Below, in pieces: positions 1 through 11,098 of a stretch of 64,000 nt of DNA. Origin of the DNA: Dipteris shenzhenensis (lineage: Eukaryota > Polypodiophyta > Polypodiopsida > Gleicheniales); the NCBI GenBank assembly GCA_047967505.1, contig CM106538.1. One strand, 5' to 3'. The translations under genes and the position numbers were made by a program. A model generated the notes under the pieces. That model worked only from the letters and a program-made list of their open reading frames with translations. It ran no database searches and was not told the origin of the DNA. Each line of letters begins with the position of its first letter. Position 1 is the stretch's first letter.

Positions 1-3000
1 CTCTGATCCCCATCAGAGTGTTCAACAAATCAAAGCCAGAGGCAGTTGCGTCCCTTGAGGTTCCAAGCGATCTTCGTGCGATATCCTCCTGACTCAGTCC
101 TGAGTCCTCAGGCACTCAGCCTCCCAGGCTGCAATTTTCAGCTCCTGCAAGATCTCACCCCTCTCTGCTGGTCTGGATCCGCAATTGCTTTGACCACCCT
201 GACTGCAGCTTCCCACTTGCAAGTTCAAGTTCCGAGTTCCAACCTTGCAGAATCCACATTGACACAAGACAGTGAAGACTTCGGAGTCTACGCACTACAC
301 TCCGCACCGCATTTCCATCTCCCCACTGCGCCCCTTGACACTTTGAAGTTTTGAGTTACGCACGATCGCCTGGTTCAGTGCACCTAGAATTCAATTATTT
401 ACTGGCCTTCTGCTCTTTGTGTTTCCAATCCGAAGGTGGCAGGCACATTATGATGTCCGCACATACAGCCCTTCTTGCTGAACCCCACACGTCGCCACTT
501 GCAGAGTTAGCCTTCGGTGGTAATTTGCGGTATTACGAACCCACGAGAGGAGTATTAACCTTGGATGCTGCTAGTATGTTGTATTAGCATAGGGAGATGA
601 GTGGCAACCTTGGATGGTAATTTGATAGGGGAATGGGTTAGGAGAAAGCTTTCCAAGAATGTAAGCTCCCTTCCAACAATTTACCAAGAACTCTTCGAAG
701 TCATTCCTTGAATTTAACAACTCATCCATATTCCTTGAAACATGTGGTCCTAGTCCCCCATTCCTTGCTTTTCTAGGGTGCCAATTGCAAAAGGCTTTTG
801 CACATTTAGTAGTCCAAAGTGAAAAGGAGCTAGAAAAGGCTCTCCATGGAACCTGGCATTTAGCATTCTATCATCGTAAGTATGTAGCAAACCTTTATTC
901 CTTTTCTACATAGGTTTTAAAGGCTAAAAATGGAATGGTTTTGCTCTAGTGCCATGAAAAGGTATTCTTGTTTAAATTTGAAGACGAGATCGTTTCTTGG
1001 AAGTTAGAGAGGTTTCAACCCTGATAGAGTCGTTCGTAAGAAGAGTTTGTTAATCCATGGTTACTATTTCATGTGTATGATCATGGTTTATTACTCCCTA
1101 TATGATAATTAACAACTCCCAAATACATGCAATAGTTTCACCTTTAGTGATGAGGCTTTGTTTGATTTTTTTAAATAAAGTAAGTAAATTTTCTTAGGAA
1201 GAAGCATAGTCTGAAGCCTCCACAAGAACAAGCTCATAAACAACCTTTGCAAAACAAGGAGCTTGCCTTGTTTTAACAATCTAACTACGTGCAATATTTG
1301 GAGGTGTTTTTCAAAATCTTGTCTTCATCACCAAACTCTTTGGACTAGTCACTGTCCTAAAAGTAGGCAATTAATTGTGCCAATTTTTCTATTATATTCA
1401 TGAGGAGCACCTCTTGAGCATATGGAACTAATCTTCAAATTCAAGCTTCTTCCCTTTCCTTGGTTACTTTAACTTTAAAGTGGCATGCATCCCTCTTGTC
1501 CTTTGTGCATAAGATATTCATAGTGAGATAATATTCTTGTGTTAATCGAGGGGACAATTCAACATGCATGGTTTTTAGATAATCAAGGTAACTTTTCTTT
1601 AATAAACAATTTCTCATTCTAGGGTTTCTTAGTTCTCCTCATTGGACTCGGTTCCTTAAAATGCCCATCTTTTCCTTTATTAAGAAAAAAGAGGTGTAAA
1701 GCCCTGTGATATCTCAATGCTTTTAAGTTCACAACATTTGAAATACTCATGGTACTTGGATCCGCTGCGTCAACTTGCATAGCCTTCATCCTATTCTAAC
1801 AAAAAATTTGATTCCATTTCCCTTACCCTTTTATATGGGACCCCTCTCCTTTTGTACGAAGTTTCTTCAAGCTTCTATTGTGCCTCCCTTTCATCATGAT
1901 TTCATCTATTGAATTAAAAGACAAACCTACCTTTGTCAAGTGGGCAAGATTTTTCAACCAAATTGATACTCCATCTTATGAAAGGAAGCCTTCATGGCAT
2001 TTCTGTGTGTTATAAGGAGATTTCCCATCCATCTTCACATTCAATAATTCCATGCACTTTTCAAAGGAATTTAGTAGCATTAGATGGCATGGTCTAGAAA
2101 AGGTCCATATTCAATTAGAATCCAAAATAGTCACCAAAATAATATGCTAATAGGAACTAAAGTACTTGGCCTTAGATAAAGGCACTAAGAACAATAATTA
2201 AGGATTCAGAGGCTCATTTGAAATCACATAAGGTCTACCAAAAATAAAAAAATTACAACTCAAAAGAGTTGTAAACGAGATATGTAATTACCAAAACTAT
2301 TAGACCCTTCAAATCATGCTATTTGAATAAATTGCTATCACAAAATTTAATCCTATCTAGCAAAGCATAATAGCTAGATATCAGTGGTTGTGATCTTTAA
2401 GGATATGGCTACATGATTTGGGAGTTGGGTGTATTGCAACAACTACACATAGGTGAATAGTAACATAGTCTACTGAAGTACTTTAAATGCATCATAAGAA
2501 CCCATTTTGTCATAATGATTATGGCCATTGTGCTTGCATCCAAAATAAGATTGCCATCAAAGTACTTGCACAACTCAATCAAGTTTAATGATAGAGTAAA
2601 AATATGGACAATTCAAACCAAAGCATAACATAAATGGAGACCCTTCTATCAACATACAAAATATCATCTCAAGACACCATGAGCTATATACTACCTTGAT
2701 TTATTTTAGATGGGTAAGTAAGAGACAAGGAAAGATAACACTATGCCATAGTGACTTCAAGGCTCCTCTCCCACAATATACTCACCATCACAAGACCCTC
2801 GTTGCTTTGCTTCTTTTGTCCTTTGTGGTCTTAACTTGCTTACACTGACCATTAGTGATTATAATTTCTATATGCATGCTCATGCAATTTGGTGTGACGT
2901 GGGACCTCATCCAATCTTAAATATGGACTAGTTAGTTCATTTAGTTGTTGACCTTGAGACCTTGCACATGGACTCTACTTTGCCTTGGGTATGGAACATG

Positions 3001-3374
3001 CAAATACTAGGTGTAGGTTCCATATTACAAGTAGTGGATGATTGCAATTTGATTTTCCTTAAAGCTTTTAGTAAAAACCGTACATGCATAAAAAGGGGAT
3101 AGGACTTGTACATTATACTACAAGGGTTATTTTTCATTGGTTTTATTTAAAGGATGCCATATATTATAAGGTTTTTAAATGATAAAGGCACACACTTGAC
3201 AACTTCTACATGCAATGTAAACCCATTAGGATAAGACACACACAATTGACAATTTCTGCATGTAGAAGGGGTTGGTGCTAGAAAGTGCATGCGAGTTGTC
3301 CTATCCTCAAATACAAGGTTTATTATCCTTAGACTACCATATGTTATAGCATTTGTTCAACCATACTCCACTTC
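1..3374. other. AT-rich region without a recognised gene
   Basis: No gene is recognised here. The longest plus-strand frame near the left edge (46-354, 102 codons) has no recognisable domain, no homologue I know and no supporting context. The rest has frequent stops in all frames. The DNA is probably decayed repeat sequence into which Copia-1 inserted, because the Copia-1 target duplication lies at its right end. Confidence 0.4.
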
Positions 3375-3379
3375 ATGCC
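3375..3379. repeat. Copia-1 target-site duplication, left copy
   Basis: ATGCC directly precedes the 5' LTR and matches the five bases directly after the 3' LTR. A 5-bp duplication is typical of copia integrase. Confidence 0.9.
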
Positions 3380-3560
3380 TGTGGGGGTTAAAGGTCACTG
3401 TGCCTTAACCCCAGTTATGTACAATACTCAAACACATATATAAATGAATGAAAAAGAAGATTAGGGTGGTTCTGCACCCACCAAAACTTGTGTGGCTCTC
3501 TGTCTCTCTCTCTCGCTCTCTCTCCCTCTTCCGTTCTTGCTTCCGTTGAGAGCACTCTCA
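3380..3560 (+). repeat. Copia-1 5' LTR (181 bp)
   Basis: The LTR begins TGTGGGGG and ends CTCTCA. A TATA-like box, TATATAAAT, lies at 3437-3445 and is the likely promoter for the genomic RNA. A CT-rich tract (about 3496-3530) fills the downstream half. The sequence is identical by eye to the 3' LTR. It is short for a plant copia LTR. Confidence 0.95.
3437..3445 (+). promoter_or_regulatory. TATA-like box in Copia-1 5' LTR
   Basis: TATATAAAT lies about 57 bp into the LTR, where a U3 promoter would be expected; the same box recurs at 9146-9154. Function is inferred from position and sequence only. Confidence 0.5.
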
Positions 3561-3562
3561 AC

Positions 3563-3574
3563 TGGTATCAGAGC
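3563..3574 (+). other. Copia-1 primer-binding site (tRNA-iMet)
   Basis: TGGTATCAGAGC lies two bases after the 5' LTR. It is the standard plant copia minus-strand primer site, complementary to the 3' end of initiator methionine tRNA. Confidence 0.92.
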
Positions 3575-4999
3575 CCGGGTGATCTAGCTGAGCGTGCGTG
3601 AATGCTTGAAGCTCAGCAGCTCTGTGGGAGGAAGGAGAAGCTTTGTGGGAAGCTTTGTGGGTGACTTTACTTGCATCCGAGTGTGCAGAGACCTTGGAGG
3701 AACCTTTGGAAAAGTCACTTTGGCTTTGCGAAGTGGTTTTGAGAGCCTGTTAAGAGCTTTCAAAGAAAAAGTCGTTTTTTGAGCTTTTCCCTATTCCGTT
3801 CGATGGCAGAGACTCCGTATTGACTTGTAGAGGCAACTATTGCTTGCTTTTGGTGTCCACATTACTTCAGGAGCCTGGAAACACCTTCATTCCTGAATCT
3901 GGGATCATTTCATTGGATTTCTGAGTCACTGTGTCAATTCCTGCGTTTTTTGCCCAGGTGTTGGAACTCAAGTTTGGAGCAACCATTTGCAGATCTGTCA
4001 GTTCCGGTGGACTCAGGAGGTCCTAAAACTTCTATGTTGCTCATCATTCGCACTCCGGTGGAGTTTACAGATAGCTCTGTTTCCAAAAACGTTTTTCAGT
4101 CCGTGTGTTGGACCCAGTGATTGAGACCACGGTTTCCAAAACCGTCTGTCCCATTGCGTTCCGGACGCCCAAAAACCCCTACCTGTCAGTTCTTGCACGA
4201 TTCGGTGGAGGATTTTCAGAGTTATAAATCTCTGTGTATTCGATTTCGTCTCTCTGTTATGCATTTTTCATACTAAGGTTTTGAAACCTTAGATTTATGC
4301 CACATGGCAGTGGATAAGTGTTGACTCCCATTTCTCACTCATCGGTTGGGATTTTGGAGTTCTGGCAGAAGAGAGATATTTGCAGATTTTCTTGCTGAGT
4401 CCGATTATGCAATGGCACCCATGTTTTGAAGCATCTCAGGTTCTATTTTCAGTAGCGCTCATTACCGTGGGACTATGATTTCTTGAGCATACCTTATGCA
4501 GATCACTCTGGTTGCAGTTTGAGCAGTGTGCGCTCATTCGTGGTATGCATTGGCTTGCAGTGGATGATTTATAGGCCATTTGGATGCATTGCGGTCCTTA
4601 TTGGATGCGCTGATAGGCCCAAATTGCCTTGTGGGATGCTATTTTTATGGACGCTTTGCACATGGATGCTATTTTATGCTGAGGGATAGCTTTGAAACAT
4701 TGCAGGTGATGCAGTGATAGTGCTATGCTCTCTTAGATGAGACATTATTGATTCATATGCCAGTGGACAGTGTTTATGCTTGAGTCATTTGGCACGTATT
4801 GGCATTTTCTTTTGGGCCAGATTTGCTCATATGGATGCATAGTATATGCACATGAGTCAGATGCATCTTTTGATGCTTTGAGCTTTGAGTCTTTTGTGAT
4901 ATTTCAGTCTATTGTGGCATACACATTTGGGTGCACCTGGTATTTGGTGTGATTCTCTCTTGCAGGCACTAGCATTTGGGATTTTGTTTCATTTGCATC
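3575..4999 (+). other. Copia-1 long untranslated leader
   Basis: About 1.4 kb lies between the primer-binding site and the Gag start. It has only short frames (such as 3594-3782 and 4483-4689) with no recognisable domain. It probably holds packaging and dimerisation signals, but no motif can be assigned from sequence alone. Confidence 0.6.
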
Positions 5000-5743
5000 A
5001 TGGCATCCTCTTCCACGTCTGAAAAGGAGTTTTTCAGCATTAAAAAGTTTGATGGGATAAACTTTTCTTTGTGGAAAGAACAAATAAGGGATGTGCTTAT
5101 TCAAAAGAAGCAGATTAAACCCTTGGCAGGGATTGAAGCTAAGCCTGCAAATATGTCTAAGGATGATTGGAATGAGTTGGATGCATTAGCAAAGTCTACT
5201 ATTAGACTTCATCTTGCAGAGTCAGTTTATTTCACAGTAGTAAATGAGCAGACTACGGAAGATTTGTGGAAGAAACTATGTGCCACTTATGAGAAGGAAA
5301 CTGCCTCTAATAAAGTTTACCTCATGAAGAGGTTGTTTGAGCTGCAGATGAAGGAAGGGGTCTCCATTGCTTCTCATTTGAATGAATTCAATATTATTTT
5401 CAGCCAGCTTCAGGCTCAGAAAATGAATTTTGATGCGGAGACTAAGGCAATATTTCTCTTATGTTCATTGCCATCCTCATGGGATACCTTCCATACAGCT
5501 GTCAGTAACTCTGCACCTGGTGGAGTACTGAAATTTGATGATGTTGTGGGTAGCTTGTTGGCCGAGGAGATTAGACGGAAGTCTATGGATGGCAACAAGC
5601 AGGATGCAGCCTTAAATGTGCAAAGGGGCAGATCACAGTTCAGGGGGAAGTCCCAAGAAAGAGGGAAGTCTCGTAGCAAATCCAAGGCACGGAACATTGA
5701 GTGTTACCACTGTGGCAAGAAGGGCCATAGAGCAAAGGGATAA
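5000..5743 (+). pseudogene. Copia-1 Gag, truncated at the zinc knuckle
   Basis: Gag forms the virus-like particle and binds the element RNA. The ATG at 5000 opens with a Ser-rich stretch followed by a copia Gag N-terminus (FDGINFSLWKEQ). An earlier in-frame ATG at 4976 adds only eight residues unlike family starts. The central part is the alpha-helical copia Gag (UBN2-type) domain. A basic Arg/Ser-rich stretch precedes the zinc knuckle, which begins CYHCGKKGH at 5702-5728. The final CX4HX4C cysteine is missing because the frame hits TAA at 5741. The protein is 247 residues. Pol follows in the +1 frame, so a small indel around 5728-5740 probably broke one original gag-pol frame. A programmed frameshift is less likely, because the knuckle itself is damaged. 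Confidence 0.85.
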
Positions 5744-8700
5744 GAAAAAGACTGCAAATTGGGGTGCAAATCAAAAGGAAGAGAGTCCAAGGGAGGACAA
5801 AGGAAAAGTGAAGATCGAGGAGATCAATGCAGTCACACATGATAGTGACAATGACGTTCTCTTCATGTCTAGTTTATCTGCAGAGTTGCTTACCACTTCA
5901 GATGATGCATATTCCCAGGATTGGATTTTGGATTTTGGTGCTTCATTCCATGTTACTCCCCATAGGGAATGGTTCTCCACTTATGACAGTGGAAAGACAG
6001 GTTGTGTGCATCTTGGAAATGACTATGCATGTGACATAGTGGGAGTAGGTGACATAAATTTTTCTTTTGCAAATGGGTCTGCATTTGTTTTGAAACATGT
6101 GAGACATGTGCCTAAGCTGACCAAGAGTCTTATTTCAGTGGGTCAGCTAGATGATGCTGGTTTTCACACCACTTTTGGCTTTCAAAGTTGGAAAATTCAA
6201 AAGGGCTCTATGCTTTTGGCTAGGGGTGCCAAGTGTGGGACTTTGTATCCCTTACATGTATCAGGGGTATTTGATCATGTTGTTGCAATAACCGAGCAGC
6301 CGAGCACTTCTTTGTGGCATTGCAGGTTGGGGCACATGAGCGAGAATGGAATGAAACTCTTATGCCGTTTGGGCTATGTACCGCATTTGAGTTTCTCTGA
6401 TTTTGAATTTTGTGAGCATTGTCTCTATGGGAAGCAGACTAAATCAGCCCATAAAAGAAGGGGAAAGAAAGAGTTTGAAATGCTTGATTTGGTGCATTCA
6501 GACGTATGTGGTCCCATGCCTACACGGTCATTAGGCGGGGCTGAATACTATGTGACATTCATTGATGATGCAACTAGGAAAGTGTGGGCTTATGCTATAG
6601 CTCGGAAGAGTGATGTGTTCCAGGTATTTCAGAAATGGCTGGCCTTGGTTGAGAATCAGTCAGGTAGAACGCTTAAATGCCTACGGACTGACAATGGTGG
6701 AGAGTATCTCTCTCATGACTTTCAGCATTTCTGTGATACTCGTGGGATTAAGAGGGAGCTTACATCCCCTCGTACTCCAGAGCAAAATCCAGTTGCAGAA
6801 AAGATGAACCGTACCATTCAAGAAAGATTGCAATGCATGCTTTCCAATGCAAGTCTTTCTGGTGGTTTTTGGGTTGAGGCAATGAAGACTGCAGTGCATG
6901 TGATCAACAGATCACCTAGTAAGAGTTTGGATGGTGGTATTCCTAAAGAGGCATGGAGTGGCAAGAAGCCCTCTTACTCTCATTTGCATATATTTGGGTG
7001 TGAGGCATATGCACATGTGCCAAAAGAGCTTCGAAAGAAGCTAGATCCTAAGTCTAGGAAATGCATCTTTCTAGGTTATGGTGAAAGTGGAGAGATGGGC
7101 TATCGTCTCTGGGATCCAGAAGCAAAGAAGATCATACACAGCCATGATGTGGTCTTCAATGAGAAGAAGATGCATAAGGCACCCATGAGGGATGTGGAAA
7201 TGAGGAGAATCACTTTCCAGGATGTGAATCCACCTGCATATGTTGATAGGCAGCAAGCTGTCCATGCACCAAATGTGCAAGAAATGGTACCACCAAGTAC
7301 TCCCACAGGTATACAATCAAGGGTAGATGATGGATCATCTATTGGTGGAAATGATGAGCCAAATGTGGCTGATATGCAAGTGGGACAGCAAGCTGAAATG
7401 CCCTTGAGAAGATCATCTAGAGTGTCTAGACCGCCTGATAGGTTTGTTCCAGGGGTAGACTATGTGATGCTTACTGATTGCGGGGAGCCTTCTTGCTACA
7501 GAGACGCTATGATGCGTGAGGATCAACGCAAGTGGGAGTATGCTATGCAATCAGAGATGAGTTCACTTATGAAGAATAAGACTTGGGACTTGATTTCTTT
7601 GCCACATGGAAAGAAAGCATTGCCATGTAAATGGGTCTACAAAATGAAGGTCACAGGTAATGATGTGCCTAGGTACAAGGCCCGTTTGGTTGCTAAAGGG
7701 TTCAAGCAAGAGAAGGGTGTGGACTTTGATGAGATATTCTCTCCAGTTGTGAAAATGACCACACTTAGATGCATGCTTGGACTAGTGCCATCAGAGGATA
7801 TGGAGCTTATGCAAATGGATGTCAAGACAGCTTTCTTGCATGGGGATTTGCATGAGGAAATTTACATGGTGCAGCCGGAAGGCTTTGAAGAAAAGGGCAA
7901 AGAGCATTTAGTTTGCAAGCTAAAGAAGAGTCTCTATGGTCTTAAGCAAGCACCTAGAGAATGGTATCAGAAGTTTGATGCTTTCATTCGGTCCCAGGGT
8001 TTTAGAAGGAGTGAAATTGATCATTGCCTCTACACTAAAAGGGCTAAGGATAATAGCCTGATAATCTTGGCACTATATGTGGATGATATGCTATTGGCTA
8101 GCAAGAATACTTATGAGCTAGATGCATTAAAGGCCAAGTTGCATGAGGCCTTTGATATGAAGGATTTGGGATTTGCAGGTCATATTCTTGGTATGCGCAT
8201 CACGTGTGATCGGAGTAGGAAACTCCTTTGGCTTTCACAAAAAGAGTATGTTACAAAAGTATTGCAGCGTTTCAATATGGAGGGGGGGAAGGCAGTGAGT
8301 ACTCCATTGCCTCCATATGTGAAACTGAGTCATACAGATAGTCCCAAATCAGATGAGGAGAGGGCCATGATGGCCAAGGTTCCTTATGCATCAGCAGTTG
8401 GGAGTCTTATGTATGCTATGATAGCTACTAGACCAGACATTGCATTTGCAGTGGGAGTTGTTAGCCGATATATGGCTAATCCAGGAAAGAGGCATTGGGA
8501 GGCAGTTAAGTGCATCATGAGGTACATGAAGGGTACCAAGGAGATGTGCATTTGCTTTGGTAAAGGAGACATGCGTGTACTTGGGTACACAGATTCAGAC
8601 TATGCAGGGCATGTGGATAGTAGGAGATCCACTTCTGGTTATGTGTTCACCTTTGCAGGTGGTGCAGTGTCGTGGATGTCTCGTGCACAGAAGTGCGTGG

Positions 8701-9035
8701 CTTTGTCTACCACAGAGGCTGAGTATGTTGCAGCCACAGAGGGTTGCAAGGAGGCTATATGGCTTGATCGGCTAATGGGAGATTTGGGGATTCATACAGG
8801 TGTACCGACATTGCATAGTGATTCCATGAGTGCTATTCAGCTAGCACGGAATCCAGTCTTTCATGCAAAGACCAAACACATTGAGGTCAGGCACCATTTC
8901 ATCAGGGAGGTACTTGAGGACAAGCGCATAGAGCTTGTCAAGGTTCATACAGATGATAACCCTGCAGATATGCTGACGAAGAGTCTACCTAGTCAGCGGT
9001 TTGAGTATTGTCGTGTATTGATGGGCATTGGATAG
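5733..9035 (+). CDS. Copia-1 Pol polyprotein (PR-IN-RT-RH), protease motif altered
   Basis: One uninterrupted frame, open in fact from 5616 where it overlaps gag, but Pol-like only from about 5733. Protease: the active-site triplet at 5931-5939 reads D-F-G instead of D-S/T-G, a single C-to-T change, so it is probably inactive. Next comes the GAG-pre-integrase H-H-C-C zinc motif (HCRLGH ... CEHC) near 6318-6430. Integrase catalytic D, D and E are at 6501, 6690 and 6798, with 35 residues between the last two, as in DD35E. Reverse transcriptase carries YVDD at 8076-8087. RNase H includes YTDSDYAG and TEAEY. The integrase-RT linker is Pro/Ser-rich and poorly conserved. The frame ends with TAG at 9033, 43 bp before the polypurine tract. 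Confidence 0.93.
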   Translation, partial: QRDKKKTANWGANQKEESPREDKGKVKIEEINAVTHDSDNDVLFMSSLSAELLTTSDDAYSQDWILDFGASFHVTPHREWFSTYDSGKTGCVHLGNDYACDIVGVGDINFSFANGSAFVLKHVRHVPKLTKSLISVGQLDDAGFHTTFGFQSWKIQKGSMLLARGAKCGTLYPLHVSGVFDHVVAITEQPSTSLWHCRLGHMSENGMKLLCRLGYVPHLSFSDFEFCEHCLYGKQTKSAHKRRGKKEFEMLDLVHSDVCGPMPTRSLGGAEYYVTFIDDATRKVWAYAIARKSDVFQVFQKWLALVENQSGRTLKCLRTDNGGEYLSHDFQHFCDTRGIKRELTSPRTPEQNPVAEKMNRTIQERLQCMLSNASLSGGFWVEAMKTAVHVINRSPSKSLDGGIPKEAWSGKKPSYSHLHIFGCEAYAHVPKELRKKLDPKSRKCIFLGYGESGEMGYRLWDPEAKKIIHSHDVVFNEKKMHKAPMRDVEMRRITFQDVNPPAYVDRQQAVHAPNVQEMVPPSTPTGIQSRVDDGSSIGGNDEPNVADMQVGQQAEMPLRRSSRVSRPPDRFVPGVDYVMLTDCGEPSCYRDAMMREDQRKWEYAMQSEMSSLMKNKTWDLISLPHGKKALPCKWVYKMKVTGNDVPRYKARLVAKGFKQEKGVDFDEIFSPVVKMTTLRCMLGLVPSEDMELMQMDVKTAFLHGDLHEEIYMVQPEGFEEKGKEHLVCKLKKSLYGLKQAPREWYQKFDAFIRSQGFRRSEIDHCLYTKRAKDNSLIILALYVDDMLLASKNTYELDALKAKLHEAFDMKDLGFAGHILGMRITCDRSRKLLWLSQKEYVTKVLQRFNMEGGKAVSTPLPPYVKLSHTDSPKSDEERAMMAKVPYASAVGSLMYAMIATRPDIAFAVGVVSRYMANPGKRHWEAVKCIMRYMKGTKEMCICFGKGDMRVLGYTDSDYAGHVDSRRSTSGYVFTFAGGAVSWMSRAQKCVALSTTEAEYVAATEGCKEAIWLDRLMGDLGIHTGVPTLHSDSMSAIQLARNPVFHAKTKHIEVRHHFIREVLEDKRIELVKVHTDDNPADMLTKSLPSQRFEYCRVLMGIG

Positions 9036-9077
9036 TATGCTCACTGGTTGTTCTCCCTTAAAGGCACATTGTCCTTT

Positions 9078-9087
9078 AAGTGGGAGG
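9078..9087 (+). other. Copia-1 polypurine tract
   Basis: AAGTGGGAGG lies one base before the 3' LTR, the usual place and sequence for the copia plus-strand primer. Confidence 0.85.
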
Positions 9088-9088
9088 T

Positions 9089-9269
9089 TGTGGGGGTTAA
9101 AGGTCACTGTGCCTTAACCCCAGTTATGTACAATACTCAAACACATATATAAATGAATGAAAAAGAAGATTAGGGTGGTTCTGCACCCACCAAAACTTGT
9201 GTGGCTCTCTGTCTCTCTCTCTCGCTCTCTCTCCCTCTTCCGTTCTTGCTTCCGTTGAGAGCACTCTCA
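9089..9269 (+). repeat. Copia-1 3' LTR (181 bp)
   Basis: Identical by eye to the LTR at 3380-3560, with the same TG/CA ends. It is followed directly by the target duplication ATGCC. Confidence 0.95.
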
Positions 9270-9274
9270 ATGCC
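9270..9274. repeat. Copia-1 target-site duplication, right copy
   Basis: ATGCC, matching 3375-3379. The sequence that follows continues the interrupted host DNA. Confidence 0.9.
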
Positions 9275-9987
9275 CTCATGGATTTACCTTCATATTTGAT
9301 GTGGATTTCTCCATTTGATTCATCAAGGAAACATTGATTACTTGGCAAATGTAGCTTCACTAAAACAACATATTTTGTGACCTTTTCCATAGCTTTTACA
9401 AGGCTACCTTAGAAATACGTAATTTTAGTTGCTCCTTATGTGTACCAAGATTTCAAAAATCAAGAACATCCCATTAGAGATTGGCTCTCTATTGAAATGG
9501 GTACAATCAAGGTCCTAGTAAGAGGCCTTTCCAAGCCACAAAACCAGCAACTAACAGGGTGAGTCAACAATATGTCAACAAGAATTTGAATGATTGGCAC
9601 TAAGAGAATCCAAGGTTTTTGTTAAGAAACTTGACTAATGCCAAATTAGATAGGCAACGGAAAGGAGAGTCTTAATGGCATATTTGAATTTCCATGAGTA
9701 GGTTTTTCTTTAATCAAATCAAACAAGTGAACCGAAAGAGTATCAAAATGCCAAGTCTTGATTAGAAAATGACACAAAATCTACATGGTTCTTGGGGGAT
9801 GAAGTTGAAAATGCCTTTGTTTTAGATTCGCATGCATTTTGATATTTTTGTTTTTGCCAATAATGATCTTTGTCGTGCCTTAGTTTACCACAATGTTCAC
9901 AAGCCGCCTTATTTTGTTTGTTTACCTTTCTCTTTTATTGTATATGCCGTGTCATAGAAAGGTTGCAGTAGATCATATCGCTTGTCC
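9275..9987. other. Unrecognised DNA between Copia-1 and a gag remnant
   Basis: About 700 bp without a recognisable frame. It may hold decayed downstream parts of the minus-strand copia remnant that follows, but no pol motif could be read. Confidence 0.35.
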
Positions 9988-10539
9988 TCACTTAGGAGTA
10001 GAGTGTAGAATCCTTTCGATCTCACTGTCCTTGGATGGTAATGATTTCAGTAGAATAGCCTTCTTGTCTTCAGCTTCTACACCACATCCCAAATCATGCA
10101 ATTGTGTGACACGAGATTGCATTCGATTCAAAAATGTCCCTAGATTCTCATTTTCATTCATCTTTAAGTCAAACAATTCTTGCTTCAGTATAGCCTTTGA
10201 ATATTTTATGTGCATGCTGAAAAGTGTCTCCGAGATTCTCCAGTTCTCGGTTGTTGACTTCGTTACATCAATCTGATGGAAGTAGTATGGTCCAAGTGCT
10301 CTACCAATAAGCTCAATGGCAGCTTTTTCACTCTTTTGGTTTCAAGCCATTAATTCCCGCTCTGCCTCTTCTGGCTTTTTTTCAGTTCCATCAACGAGAC
10401 TACATAAGCCTCTTTGCATCAAGTATAGCCATGTTGCTAGCTGCCAGGATGAAAAGTTCCAACCTGTGAATTTGACGAGAGAATTTTTGACCTTCTCTTT
10501 CTTGGTAAGATCCATTCCTTTGATGTGCAAAGACCTCAA
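9988..10539 (-). pseudogene. Copia gag remnant with one in-frame stop
   Basis: Reading leftward from 10539, the frame encodes a copia Gag N-terminus (KFTGWNFSSWQLATWLYL) and then the helical Gag core (LKQELFDLKMNENENLGTF ... LLKSLPS). Around 10338-10345 a tryptophan position reads TGA, splitting an otherwise continuous frame in two. The frame stops before any zinc knuckle. A primer-binding-site-like sequence upstream at 10748-10759 supports a minus-strand copia element. No matching second LTR was found, so it is probably truncated. Confidence 0.75.
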
Positions 10540-10747
10540 TACTCAATATAATTCAATTATTGCTCTAAAGCAGACAAAACATCAATAGACTCCCTCCTCC
10601 TATATCGAACTCTACTTTGTTGCTTCCTACATCGTCCTGGAAACTCAAATACCTTGGTTCTAGAAGAATAAGACCTTCTTGACATATAGACTCAGAACAA
10701 GCTTGCATGCATGCAAAACAAGAGATACAGGCCTTCTCTATCAAGTC

Positions 10748-10759
10748 GCTCAGATACCA
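10748..10759 (-). other. Degenerate copia primer-binding site
   Basis: On the minus strand this reads TGGTATCTGAGC, close to TGGTATCAGAGC. It lies upstream of the gag remnant in the same orientation. The DNA to its right, starting TG at 10761, is probably the end of the former 5' LTR. Confidence 0.6.
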
Positions 10760-10760
10760 C

Positions 10761-11098
10761 TGATGGATATTGAGCCTATATTGCATGTGACGAGTTCTAC
10801 TCAGAGAAAGAATCAAAACTTGAAAGTAATTGGTGACTAAGGTTGCAAAACGAATGACAAAGAGAGCTCTTCGACACTTATATTAATCAAGAGTGAATTG
10901 ATAACAACTCAAGAGATTTTGATGAGATAGACTTCCTACTCGAACTGACTGGTTTTGTTGCAGGTTATAAGACCACATAACTCTATGGACCCTAACAGTT
11001 ACAAGACTATGAAAACAATATAGGCACTTAGTATAGACAAAAAAATGGGACTAGAAGACTATAGCCGTTACATATGTTGATCACCACCTCCTCCACGC
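10761..11098 (-). other. Probable remains of the 5' LTR of the copia gag remnant
   Basis: It directly abuts the primer-binding-site-like sequence and begins TG on the plus strand (CA end on the minus strand). The far boundary is a guess, because no partner LTR is present for comparison. Confidence 0.3.

Larger units (their letters stand above)
3380..9269 (+). mobile_element. Copia-1: complete Ty1/copia LTR retrotransposon
   Basis: A full-length 5.89-kb copia element: 181-bp LTR, initiator-Met tRNA primer-binding site, long leader, gag, pol in the order protease-integrase-reverse transcriptase-RNase H, polypurine tract, 181-bp LTR. The LTRs start TG and end CA, are identical by eye, and are flanked by the 5-bp direct repeat ATGCC. 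PR-IN-RT-RH order defines the copia superfamily. Identical LTRs mean a very recent insertion. The element is not autonomous as read: gag and pol are in different frames, the last cysteine of the Gag zinc knuckle is lost, and the protease D-S-G motif reads D-F-G. It was probably mobilised with proteins from another copy. Confidence 0.95.

Noticed and set aside
46-587. Two plus-strand frames at the left edge (102 and 78 codons)
   Set aside because: No recognisable domain or splice context; probably chance frames.
5739-5760. Programmed +1 frameshift between Copia-1 gag and pol
   Set aside because: The zinc knuckle loses its last cysteine at the joint, so a disabling indel is the simpler reading. 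Listed as a finding to test rather than annotated.
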